Shown in pieces: positions 45,571-56,203 of a stretch of 64,000 bases of DNA. The notes beneath the pieces were generated by a model that was not told the DNA's origin, searched no databases, and worked only from the letters and a program-made list of their open reading frames with translations. The DNA is from Gordius sp. MW1 (taxonomy: Eukaryota; Nematomorpha; Gordioida; Gordea; Gordiidae): NCBI GenBank assembly GCA_964036665.1, contig OZ038532.1:9930037-9994036 (forward strand), given 5' to 3'. Both the position numbers and the translations under genes were made by a program. Position 1 is the first letter of the stretch. The number at the start of each line of letters is the position of its first letter.

Positions 45571-45923
45571 TTATGCTTCCATCAAGTAATGCCATTTTGT
45601 AATGTCTACCCCAGGGTTTTCAATCACTTCTCTCCATTGCGAAATTTCGGATTCTTCCGTCGATCCATAACCTAACCTCACTTGGCCTATCATATGTTTG
45701 GACAAAAGATTAGAATTATACACCGTAAACCATACACCGGTTTTCGCTAATTGCCCTTTTCTTTTGATCGTTTTGTATGTGGTAGGCTGCAAGCTTGTTT
45801 TGCATTTTTCTTCATCTCCTACCATTTTTGATAAATGCCCATTTAAATGCTTTAACATCTTTGTTTTGTTATCTTTATAAGACTTCCAAGTTTCAAAAGA
45901 TTGAGATAAATCATTTTCTTCAG
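45571..45923 (-). CDS. Tandem C2-domain protein, last coding exon
   Basis: Acceptor TTTCTAG (45924); the exon begins CT and completes Ala with the G left by exon 4. It encodes an acidic-basic linker (AEENDLSQSFETWKSYKD) and the C-terminal half of the second C2 domain, GVWFTVYNSNLLSKHMIGQV then RLGYGS, QWREVIENPG and KWHYLMEA, as in synaptotagmin/rabphilin-type C2B ends. In the last calcium loop YNSNLLSKH replaces the usual WD.D....D, so calcium binding is unlikely. The intron before it is 3818 bp and holds the hAT element and its nested MITEs. Confidence 0.85.
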
Positions 45924-46698
45924 CTAGAAAGCAAATTTATATATGATAAAGTAATGAGCTGGATTATAACAATGTGGATTGACATATAAATTGTGTTTAA
46001 TTTATAGGATAATGTCATGCAAGATTAAAAGATTACTTAATTAATATTTTAAAGGCAATAGGCAAAAGAAGTATTAATTAGTGGTCGGTCTAGGTTTCAG
46101 AAATTTTTACATTTTAATATGACATTTGAAGAAAGATGGGTTTAGAACTAGATGTCATTATAAAAATTTTGAACTTGTTTAGGCAGTGTTGCCTTATAAA
46201 TTACAGAAGTTTGTTATACCACCACTTTTGGTGCATGAATAATTTAGATATCGTTTTTAATAAATTTTAAAAAGTAATTTCAATGTATATAATGTTTCTA
46301 AAAACTAGTGATGGAAGAACGCTTAGCACTAGCGCGCTGAGCATCCCCCCGCTGATGGGAGTAGCCTATTATATACGCTATGTCTACTAGCACATAGTCC
46401 CTTTATGTTATAAGCTATAGGAGATTGGAGGTTTGAGGCGCTAGAGCTATGGGAGATGGGAGGTTTGAGGCGCTAAAACTATAGCCGATAGCACTTAAAT
46501 GCGCTGGAGCTATAGCACGGCGCTAACATTGATAATAAATCTGTTGTGCGCCACCACCCTTTCTTTTATTTCTATATCTATTTAACAACTTTTTCTGTAA
46601 AATATAATTTTTTTGCCCTATCTCACCATCTAACCAATCTTAAGCTACCGATTTATTTCAATATTGTAGTTTGTATGACATTAATTTATGTACTTTGC

Positions 46699-46861
46699 CA
46701 TGGGCGTAGCCAGCTTTGGAATTAGAGGGGGCAATAATAATTTAAGCAGGGGCAAAATGAACATTTTTTAAAATTTTAGACATAATTTTAATGAATTTCA
46801 ACAATTTTTTAGATTTAGAGGGAGGCAGCCGCCTCCCCCTGCCCCCCTGGCTACGCCCATG
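46699..46861. mobile_element. hAT-type MITE, CATGGGCGTAGCCAG family
   Basis: Perfect 15-bp ends CATGGGCGTAGCCAG / CTGGCTACGCCCATG and exact 8-bp duplications TACTTTGC (46691-46698, 46862-46869). The best preserved member of the family here. Confidence 0.85.
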
Positions 46862-47286
46862 TACTTTGCATTGCTTCAACATTCATTTCTAGCTCGGCCC
46901 GCCCCCTCCTTTTGCAATAAAAAAAAAGATATTATAACAGACTCAAGGTTTGGATTTTAAAACGTGGGGATAATCGCAAAAATGATTTTATACTACTTTC
47001 CTATTTAGTCTAATTTATCATTACCATTTTTATTTTAAATTGGTTAGATTAATTCATCTACGTTGTTAAGAATAAAAAACTAACAAAATTTAGAGGTATA
47101 TATGTAATATTGTTGGGCTATTGTTTTCATTGTAACATGTGTTGACCTTGCAATTTACATAATCGCCCTAGTCTAGTCCTACCTCATTCATATAAATTAA
47201 AAGTGAAAGTAAAATACGACTACGAGGGATGGGATGGGATATGGATTGACTAAGGGGGGGGGGAGTTTAATTTTTTTATTCTTAAA

Positions 47287-47500
47287 AACGTGGGCGTAGC
47301 CAGGTTTTGGATTAGGGGGGGGGGGGCAAAACGGTTAAAAGATCCCAGGGGGAGGCACAAAATCTCACTCCCTTTCTTGCTGTAGTAGGGGTAAGATGAA
47401 ATCGTATTAATATGAAAAGAGTTATATCTCCTAAATATTTAATTAATTTCCTTAGGTAGAATTTCAAAATATTCTATTTTCTTCATTGCAAGAGGTGGGG
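47287..47500. repeat. Partial CATGGGCGTAGCCAG-family MITE with G tracts
   Basis: GTGGGCGTAGCCAGG followed by a G12 run and AGGGGGAGGC; the opposite end is not recognisable. A second G tract is at about 47498. Confidence 0.45.
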
Positions 47501-47834
47501 GGGGGGGGAGGAAGGGCGAGTTATTAATAAAATATGTAGAAGCAATGCAAAGTATTTAAATTAGAGTCATCCACTTAGTTAAATTTATATTAAATAAGTC
47601 GTAGTAAGATGGAGAGATAGAGCAAAAAAAATTATATTTTCACAGCAAAAGTTGTTAAATAGATAGAGAAATAAAAGAAAGGGTGGTGGCGCACAACAGA
47701 TGTATTTTAATATCTAATAAACAATTTAAAAAATTATTATCATTGTTAGCGCCGTGCTATAGCTCTAGCGCATTTAAGTGCTATCGGCTATAGCTTTAGC
47801 GCCTCAAACCTCCCATCTCCTATAGCTTATTCCG

Positions 47835-48072
47835 ATTCAGTTGCAATTGACCAAAGAGCAAATAACAAATAAATGTCTACGAAAATGCATTTGTCGATTA
47901 AATTAAAATGTGTGCATCTAATCCTAACCCAAACCCTAACCTAAAACCCCGACATAAAACACTAACCCTAACGTTTTCGTCTCTGTAAACCCCTCTCGGA
48001 GCATTTTCGTTAAATATTCATAGACATTCATAGATATTTAGTCAGTTAAACTTTGGTCGAATGCACCGATTC
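47835..48072. mobile_element. MITE nested in the hAT right arm
   Basis: Flanked by TTATTCC on both sides and bounded by CCGATTCAGTTGCAATTGAC and the complement of CCGAATCGGTGCATTCGACC. The interior has CCTAACCC-like telomeric words. On both sides the hAT sequence CCCATCTCCTATAGC resumes. Confidence 0.65.
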
Positions 48073-48183
48073 GGCTTATTCCCATCTCCTATAGCTTACG
48101 CTAGTAGACATAGCCGCATATGGTTGCGATGTGCTATAGCTTTAGCTCCTTAAAAACGCTATTTCCCCATCACTACTAAAAAC

Positions 48184-49741
48184 ACAGAAAAGAGAATTTA
48201 AATATACCCATGCAATCTGCTCCTCTCATTTTTTTGCACGTATACGTTATTTTCCATTTAAATTTATATATAATTCCTAATTTTTGAAATTACAAAAGTG
48301 GTTTTTAACAAGGATTTTTCTTGTTTAATCAAAAATGTATTAAATTGATTTTATCATCATAATGCAAACCATAATCTTTGTATTAAATAGGCTGTAATTT
48401 AATTTGTATAAAACTGATAACCCTTTGCTTCAAAATTAGAGCTTTTTGGCTTGAAATTACATCTTAAAACGAATATATCACCATTTTATTATTTTCAACA
48501 ACTGCTGACTGTAAGAATAATTTGCATTAAACAGGAAATTGTAAAATATATAAAAAGTGGCATAGAGCTTCTAAAAAGTTTTGCAATCCGCTAAGAAATT
48601 TTTAAAAAACACAGGAAATTCTTAGTTGATATTAGGTGTTTCTAGGTTGATTGGATATAATCGACCATATTATTATCTTTAAAAAATTTTTAAGTTTTAG
48701 GTCAAATTGGGTTTATGTAAGCTTTTTAATTATTGCTAAATAACGCTGAATAAATTATCATTCCCTGAGCTTTATATTTTAATTATCTCCCAGCAAAGAT
48801 AGATGATGAGGTGTTGGCAAATGTGCGCTGCGAAATTTTACTAATAGAGCGAGCGTAAGTGTGATCGTTCATTACCCATAGAAACCAATTAGAGTAAAGT
48901 TATAAATAGATATATCTATTTCTTTCGTAATGCTCTGTTCTTGCCCTACCCATAATTAAAATATCCACAATTTGCAATAATGATTTCGGGAAAGTACGAC
49001 CAATGTTTCCTTTCGCTCAAATAACTAGTTTGTACAGTTAAAAATTAGGGCAAAATCATCTATACTGGCAATATCATAAAATCGTTGAGGCAATAATAGT
49101 ATCGGCATAGGGTATCAACTTTTTCATTTAATTGAATGTTTTAAAGCTTTTATTATTGGCATTAGCCTTTTGGTGATTAAAAGCATTGAGGAATTTATAG
49201 ACAGCATTAAAGGCTTTGTAAATAGATATAAAAAAAATCGTGTAATCAAGGTGTATATAATAAAAACTCTTATGGTGAAGTCAAACTCGCATAAAACTGA
49301 CTTTGCGTCATTAAATCATACAATTTATAGATGTTGTCGTTTACTAGAGCGTGATTTAAATAACTTTGAATGTTTACTCTCAGAGATTTTTTGGCAATGG
49401 TAATCAGCACTTTGAGTATTTTAAAGAACTAAAATCCACTTGAATAATTAGCCTTAATTTCATTTAAACATTAATGCGTTAAGTTTCTAAGCTAATCATT
49501 CCTAGTATAAAGGTCGTTCCTTTACATATAAAGTCCCAAATATATTAAGTTGCAAACAAAAGTTATAAGTATGTATAATTAATTTAAAGGTGCCAAAGCA
49601 TTAGAAAATCGAATATATAGTGTAAAAGAAACTGGTGCCGTAAAGTTTTCTAATACGTCATAGATTTTGTATAGTTAAAATTAAAGTTGAATCGAATTAA
49701 TCTTGTATATTCTATTTACGTTGGCTTTATTGAATATTTAC
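48184..49741 (-). other. Proximal part of C2-gene intron 4
   Basis: AT-rich; no recognised element. A 77-codon plus-strand frame (49170-49403) has no motif and is not called. Confidence 0.4.
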
Positions 49742-49864
49742 CCTTAAAATATAATGAAAAGGCCTCCTTGTAAACGGGATCGCTTGCTTTCCTTTTTTCT
49801 TTAGTCCTTTTATTTTGGGAACTTGGAACACCATTTTCAACCAAACATATAGTTACAAAGCTAT
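49742..49864 (-). CDS. Tandem C2-domain protein, coding exon 4
   Basis: 123-nt exon after acceptor TTGCAATAG. It reads DSFVTICLVENGVPSSQNKR then TKEKRKASDPVYKEAFSLYF, strands 2-4 of the second C2 domain; typical C2B domains read DPYVKIYLL.NG....KKKT......NP.YNE.F.F. The donor AAGG|GTAAAT leaves one base, phase 1 at both ends. Confidence 0.87.
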
Positions 49865-49908
49865 CTATTGCAAAAATGAAATGTATAACAAATTTATGTG
49901 ACACATAC

Positions 49909-50020
49909 CAGGTGGCCCTGTTAATAAATTTTTTGGTAAGTTCTTAGCCTGTATAACGGTGATCGTCAACTTTTTTGAAACGAAGTCGATCCTCAAAGCT
50001 ATTTTAAGGTAGCCATTAAC
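49909..50020 (-). CDS. Tandem C2-domain protein, coding exon 3
   Basis: Reads VNGYLKIALRIDFVSKKL then TITVIQAKNLPKNLLTGPP, the first strands of the second C2 domain (G.L.IAL.Y....KLTV.I..A.NL). It follows a 36-nt intron (50056-50021) and is followed by a 44-nt intron (49908-49865). It is in the same frame as exon 2, with an in-frame TAG between them inside the short intron. Confidence 0.87.
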
Positions 50021-50056
50021 CTATACAGTGTTAAAAACTATTTTAATGTAATGTAC

Positions 50057-51289
50057 TTCTTTTTTAATTTTTGGCAATAATTCTCGCCACATTCGTTTTT
50101 CTACTATAAAATCTTTGCTATTTAAATCGAGTCTCACCTCTCCCATCAGCTCATTTCGTTTGAGGGGTGATAGGGATTTGTGTACTACCTTAATTTGGAG
50201 TTGACTTGTTTCAATGATATCTTCATCGATCGAGTTAAATATAAATATATCGCGAAATTCGGGATCGGATTGGTTAAGGTGCTTTTTAAAGTCTGAACTT
50301 TCTTGTGTCATTTTGCCCTTTTCGTGGATGAAGGAAATTTCCAAAAATGGATTAGGATTCAAATTGTTTATAATTTTACGTTTACTTGAGAATGACTTAA
50401 TTGTAGGAGCTTTGTTAGATGAGGGCTCATCTTCTATATCCATAGGTGATGAGGATAACGACTTAAAGTTTTTTAAAATTTTGAATATCGAACTTGGTTT
50501 TATCAAATGTTCGGCCCTAATTACATTTATCCTTAGCTCCCTTAAGGATGGGATGTACCAGACAGAAAATTTAATCTCACCCAAGTCAGTTTGCCTATGA
50601 GAGTGAACGGGCTCTCCTGTTTCGTTGATTTGTGATGTGGGAGATATAGTTGGATCCTCGTTTGATAATATGGTACTACTGGGAGATTTATTCGTGTTAT
50701 TGACCACTGATATCATATTGTTTATTTTAGATTCCTGCTCTGGTGACAATGAGTAGTTAGCTTTTGACGTATTAATCATATTTTCTGGTGAGTTTCTCGT
50801 GTCAGAATCTTCTAATATTGTCTGTGATCCAATTTTACTTTTCAAATTATTCAGCACCCTAGCATTAAACTGATTTTTTAAAGTTTTAGTGCCGTTGATT
50901 ATACTTTGTAACGATTCGTTGGAATCGGAAAGAGATGTACATATATGACTGTAATTTTTATTTTTAAACGATGGCTTATTTTGAATTCCCGAGGGATTCA
51001 ACTCTACTTCCACAAACCTTGTACAATTTTCCGGTAATGCGGAAGCAGAAAAGGGAAGATAGGAATTGGCATTCGGCATATCATTATCCAAGTCATTGAG
51101 GGAAGACCTGCGACGTTGATAAAGCTTTTCACGTCGAAAAGATTTGCGCATGTAGTCCTTTTTACTGATTCTAAGCTTGGCCAACGATTCTATCAACAGA
51201 GGCGTTGCTGGAAGATCGATTGGAGATGGAATTTCAACTTTGGATTGATCATTACATCGTAAATACAACGGAGGCATGATAGATTTTTC
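50057..51289 (-). CDS. Tandem C2-domain protein, coding exon 2
   Basis: 411 codons, phase 0 at both ends. About 240 residues of Ser/Asn-rich linker (including RRRSSLNDLDND) precede the first C2 domain: LGEIKFSVWYIPSLRELRIN, a long inserted loop of about 40 residues, PNPFLEISFI, then FIFNSIDEDIIETSQLQIKV, and LMGEVRLDL with WRELL. The usual DPY and WDYD acidic residues are replaced (NPF; VVHKSLSPLKRNE), so it is probably calcium-independent. The layout, a long disordered N-terminus then two C2 domains, recalls synaptotagmin-like (Slp) or rabphilin-type trafficking proteins. No Rab-binding domain is visible, so the subfamily is open. Confidence 0.85.
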
Positions 51290-51361
51290 CTAAAATTAAA
51301 AAATATAAAAAGTAAAATCATAAGTAAAACTAAAAATTATGAAAAAAATTTATTATAATAC

Positions 51362-52240
51362 TTTTTCGTTTTCTTTAACTGTGCGAGATTTAAGCAAATG
51401 TCTTCGTTTTTTGGCTAAATTACTAACTGGTTGAATAGCGACGGTGGGTTCATTTTGTAACGGTGTTTCGGGTGATATTAATTCGTGATTTACATCGTTT
51501 TCCGATCTAGTTTTATGCACCTGCGGTTTAGAGGCTCTAAATCTTTTGGCGTATATTTTATCGTGCGAATACGAAGGAACCAGAGGGTTGGAGGAGCGAT
51601 TGGATTTAACCATCCCATCTTTTAATGCAAGTGGCTTTTCTGCATTATATATCGTTGCACCTAACTCTTGCTCATCGATGGTCTTCGATTTTATACTTTG
51701 TTGTCTCGCCTTTCTTGTGTTCTCTATTCCCGATTTCATAACGGCCTCCAAGCTCGGCAAAAATCGCTTTACAGTGTGTCTTCGAGTCTCTATATCATCT
51801 ATAAATTCATCTATGCAAACATGATTTCCTCCGGTAGTAGAAAAAGGCCCATTTTTCACATTTTTTATACTGCTTTTTGAATTATTATTGTTTGGATGCT
51901 GATTATCGAGGGATGCCATAGATTTTAATGGTCTGCTATGTTTATTTTTATGGAGAATTGTTTCCGATATATTGGACGTCATAATTGACTTTTGAGTCAA
52001 CTCTTTAATTTTATAATCAAAATGCGACCTTGTAGCCGGTGATTTTGTGTAAAAAGGATCCGAATTTTTGGTGGATGTAAATGTATCTGGCGATGCCAAA
52101 GCGACTTTAGTAGGTTCATATTGAAAAATGAATGTATCTGCGCTAGGGATTTTTGGTGTTTGCAAATTATCGTAGATTGGAATCAGAATGTTTGGGGTAG
52201 CGGGTAGTTTTCTCCTTTTTTCCATTGTATTTTGAGTCAT
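51362..52240 (-). CDS. Tandem C2-domain protein, first visible coding exon
   Basis: 293 codons from ATG at 52240 (MTQNTMEKRRKLPATP), hydrophilic, Ser/Lys/Asn-rich, probably disordered, with basic patches such as KKRRHLLKSRTVKENEK. The donor AAAAA|GTATTA (51361) and acceptor TTTTAG give a 72-nt phase-0 intron to exon 2. The frame is open for a few codons upstream of the ATG to an AG at about 52263, so an earlier 5' exon is possible. The assembled protein is about 899 residues. Confidence 0.72.
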
Positions 52241-52264
52241 TTGCTTGTCAACTATTGACCTTTA

Positions 52265-55200
52265 AAAAATGTAAATGAAAAATTATAAAGCATTTATATA
52301 AATATACATAAACATTCATTTTTACACTGGCCTATGCATTAAAAATTAAAAAAAAACATTCGTCAAATTTTAAAAATCGTATCCCTTCTCTCTTGATGTC
52401 TTTATGTTTGTCCATCAATATGCATAAAATTATAATCGAAAAATTTTTTTAAAGTAAAATGAGATTGTCTCGGTACCATTTGAAGACTACATAACGATAG
52501 TTACAAATAGTTTGTGCTGCTCTCTCTACGATTTTTTAAAATTCAAGAATATATATATATACTTTTTCATGATTAATTGCTTCTGAATTATACACATTCC
52601 CTTTATTTTGTAATTAATTGAAAATTATTAAAACGGTAGAGTTTATACAAAACTTTCAAATCCGGAGGGAATGTGGTTTGTTTGAATTATTTTTTTTGGA
52701 TATGGTATATATAATTGCATTATAGAATTTCCAAAATAAATAAATCGCATTGCTCAACGTTCTCTACCAAAAAGGATCAAATGATCTCAAAAAACGTTTA
52801 CTTATGAAAATGAATCAGTTTAATTTGCTTTGAATATAATTAAATCGTGATTTTTATGAAAATCTGCTTATGATGTGACTGATGTTAATATAAGAGTTTT
52901 TAAAGTAAATTATATGGTTTTACGGTTTTTCCCGCAAAATAATTATTTATATATTAAGCCATATTCATATATTTAATGAATTTTATAAATCCAATATTAG
53001 TAACAATCGTTAAATCAGTTTAAAAAATATTTGAATAAACAAATATTTACTTAGTTTCCTTGAATATCAGTCTTGATTTAAGTATAAATGAAATAATTTA
53101 TTAAAAAATAAATAAATTTTTAACAAATATTATTTGCTCTATTGGCAATAAATGGGACTTATTCCAGACATAGGAGACAGGTAGTGCTTAAGTGTAAAGT
53201 GCTTTTTTTCCTACCATGTTTAACGTCAATATTAAATATCCACCTGTACAATCAAAACTATCCGCCAGGTTTAACTAATCCCATTACATCCCCTACAATC
53301 GATTATTTTCGCTTTTATTGATACTAACAGCATTGATTCTTAATTAAAATTTTATTACATTTCTCCATTTTGACACTCTCGCTTGTAAATGTTAATAAAC
53401 AAATTAAAGAAAAGCAAAGAGCATCAATATAATAGCTTTTTATTGTCATTTTTAAATCTTATGAAAGGTTAATGGTATAATAGAAATGGCGATCATTTTT
53501 GGTAAGGCGCTTTTCAAATACACAAGATTATAGTCAAGAGCTGACAAACTACTATAGGAAATTTTGCTTAAGGTTCTTAGTATGACTAACGATTTGAAAT
53601 TATTGATTATTTTAAATTAATAACATATATTTTCATCCATTGCAAATCACTCACTTTCACAAAGGCCGTTAAAGACATAATAAGGGCATACATCATTGAG
53701 GCTGATAAGTCAAACTAGGACTTTTAAAAGATCCATTTGGTAATTTGCAAGCATTGATGTATTTGGTTTAATCGAGTTTATTCCCATATTGGATAACAGT
53801 GACTAGATCAACCACCTATTTCATATATAAATTATTAACGATGCACGGCTTGCGTAATTTGGGCTATTAATGAGTAAGGATGACAAACAGAAGATATGAT
53901 ACTTAGTTTTTCTCATAACTAAGTTACCAATATATTTTATGGCATTTATCCTCATATAAGCAAATTCCATCTGACTTACGATTTGGATTAGTTAGATCTG
54001 GCTTCCATCAAAAATTCATTGTAGCAGATAATAGATTAATCAACTAATCGTGGCTAAAATAATGCAGCCACATGTCCTTTAAATAAATTATTAAATAACA
54101 ACCAAAAAACTTAAATTCCATTTGACCATTTAACTCTGAGCATAAAATTGCGCATCGCGCCCATTTGAACGCTTAAGCTTTGCCAAGCTTTACTAATGAG
54201 CACGCCAAACTTTTATACTTGAATGCATATTTATTTATAAAAATATGCTTTAAAGGAACGAATTTGTGGAGGGGTTTGGGTGTAATAACAATTAAAATTA
54301 GGTAATAATCTTGATTATAACTAATTGCAATTAAAATTACTCAAAAATTTTACCAACGACTATATACATCATGCACGCATAAATTAGTTACCGACGTTAG
54401 CCGTTTCAAATTAACTAGCAAATGAAATAATTTGGAAGCCTTAAATTCTTTTTTTATCCTCTAATTTTCTGTTATTTTAGAATTTATTATGAAATGCAAT
54501 TGGTAGAGAGGATTATAGATTAGATTGAATTGTTTTATTCTTTAGAATGTTGCCTAGCTAATTAACAACTTCATCGTAATGTTAGATATTATACAAAATA
54601 AATTATAAATAAGAAAAATTAAATTTTAAAATACAATTAAAATTTTATTTTAGGTGTGATCTAAAAAAATAAATGACTTTTCTTTAAAGGCTTTTGTTTT
54701 TAACTACAGAAATAAATTAAACATTTTGAAGAATGAACTTGCTCGGGGTATATTTTAAATTTATGCTTAAAATGGATAAACACTATGTTCATCCAAAACT
54801 TCCTTTAATGCATTAAAAGCAAATAAATGGGCCTTATTATTTTTACGTAGAGTGCTAAAAGTCATATAATTGGATGAAATGTGATGTGATATAAAATAGC
54901 TTATCATTTGCACGCTGAACTAAAAAAAATTTATTATTGCAATGTCCTAAATCGCCAACAAGTTTGGGTATTTTAACAAAATAATATAAAATTATTAGAA
55001 ATTAATTTGGGCATTAGGAAAAGTACCAGACGGCTAATTATAAAAAAGCTTTATACCTGGTCGATATATAAATATGATGTCGAAATAATATATTACCTTC
55101 AATAAAAGATTTAATGTAATATCGCATGAGAATTTATAGTTTTGATTGGCATCGTAGACTTACAAAAAAGGGTGCTTTTTGTGATTAAACACACTAAAAA

Positions 55201-55775
55201 ATCAAATCGTATTTATTTAACACAACTCTTATGGATTTTTGGATGATTTTGTACGACATTCGTTATTGAGTTATGGGCATAAGTTGTTCTGATTACAGTT
55301 TGCGAGATACGAAAAATATAGCTACATTTCATTTTTGGATTAATTGAAATGAATTGCAAACGTGAAATATAGGAATATTGATGATTTGCTATAGCATCGA
55401 ACGAAAATTTACATTGGTAAAATTGTTCATATGTATATCAGAAAATTTAAATTGAAGGGAAATGATCATAATAAAGCATTATTGAGTAACAAAACATATT
55501 ATAATGGCTTTATGGTGTTCATCATCACAACGAATCCACATCATCAGAATCTATTGATTTTATACTGCCTTAATTTATATAAATGTGTAATCGGCGGTAA
55601 AAGCAATCAATCATACTTGTAATAGCACTTTAGCTTTTAGTAGTTAGCTTAATACCCAATCCGTTCAATTCAGACCCCCTAATGGCATGACAATTAAAAG
55701 CTTTGTAAGACGACGATGCCTTCAGCTCGACTATTAAATAAAAAAATTCTGAAAACTAGAGGGGACACTGAGAAC
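52265..55775. other. Long AT-rich intergenic region
   Basis: Presumably includes upstream exons or the promoter of the C2 gene, but none can be supported. No recognised repeat. A 63-codon plus-strand frame at 55431-55622 has no motif. Confidence 0.4.
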
Positions 55776-55779
55776 TAAC

Positions 55780-56203
55780 GTTGCAAAAACGGCTGGGTTT
55801 TGTTGGTCGATTTTTGGTTTTACTCGACTAAACGGGACCGGGTCAAAATAGCAGAAAAAAACAGCAGAATTGGTCAGAACTGGTCAGATCAAGATTGGTC
55901 AGGAGGGTTAAGGTTTGGGTTAGTGTTTTAGGTCAGCGTTTTAGGTTAGGGTCAGGGTTAGGATTAAATGCACATCAAATTCCCTCCCCATTTGAGATTT
56001 AATTCTAATATATTGATTATCTAAAATCTTGTTCTGACCAGTTCTGACCAATTCTGCTGTTTTTTTCTGCTATTTTGACCCCGATTCGACTAAACATATA
56101 CAGTCCAAAGAAAATTTGAAATATAAAAAACGAATCAGAGTCGACTGTTAGTCTTAGTTAAACCAAAGGTCGACCAAACAAAACCGAGCCGTTTTTACAA
56201 CAC
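55780..56203. mobile_element. GTTGTAAAAACGG-family MITE, carrying a nested MITE
   Basis: Ends GTTGCAAAAACGGCTGGGTT and GAGCCGTTTTTACAACACT, with GGTCGA / TCGACC just inside. Interrupted by the element at 55834-56085. The same family as 26276-26362. Confidence 0.78.
55834..56085. mobile_element. 252-bp MITE with 10-bp target duplication
   Basis: Near-perfect inverted ends of about 48 bp (GGTCAAAATAGCAGAAAAAA, CAGAATTGGTCAGAACTGG and complement). TCGACTAAAC is repeated exactly at 55824-55833 and 56086-56095. A 9-10 bp duplication suggests a Mutator-type source. The centre has GGTTAGGGTCAGGGTTAGG. Confidence 0.85.

Larger units (their letters stand above)
46306..48175. mobile_element. hAT element with 8-bp duplication and nested insertions
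   Basis: Ends TAGTGATGG and CCATCACTA with exact CTAAAAAC at 46298-46305 and 48176-48183. The subterminal regions (about 46340-46630 and 47620-48160) pair as long inverted repeats with many GCTATAG and GCGCTA words. No transposase is readable, so it is a non-autonomous foldback. It contains MITEs at 46699-46861 and 47835-48072 and another MITE end at 47287. The whole lies in intron 4 of the C2 gene. Confidence 0.82.

Noticed and set aside
50214-50600. 128-codon plus-strand frame
   Set aside because: Shadow of the minus-strand C2 exon, which has domain motifs and in-phase introns.
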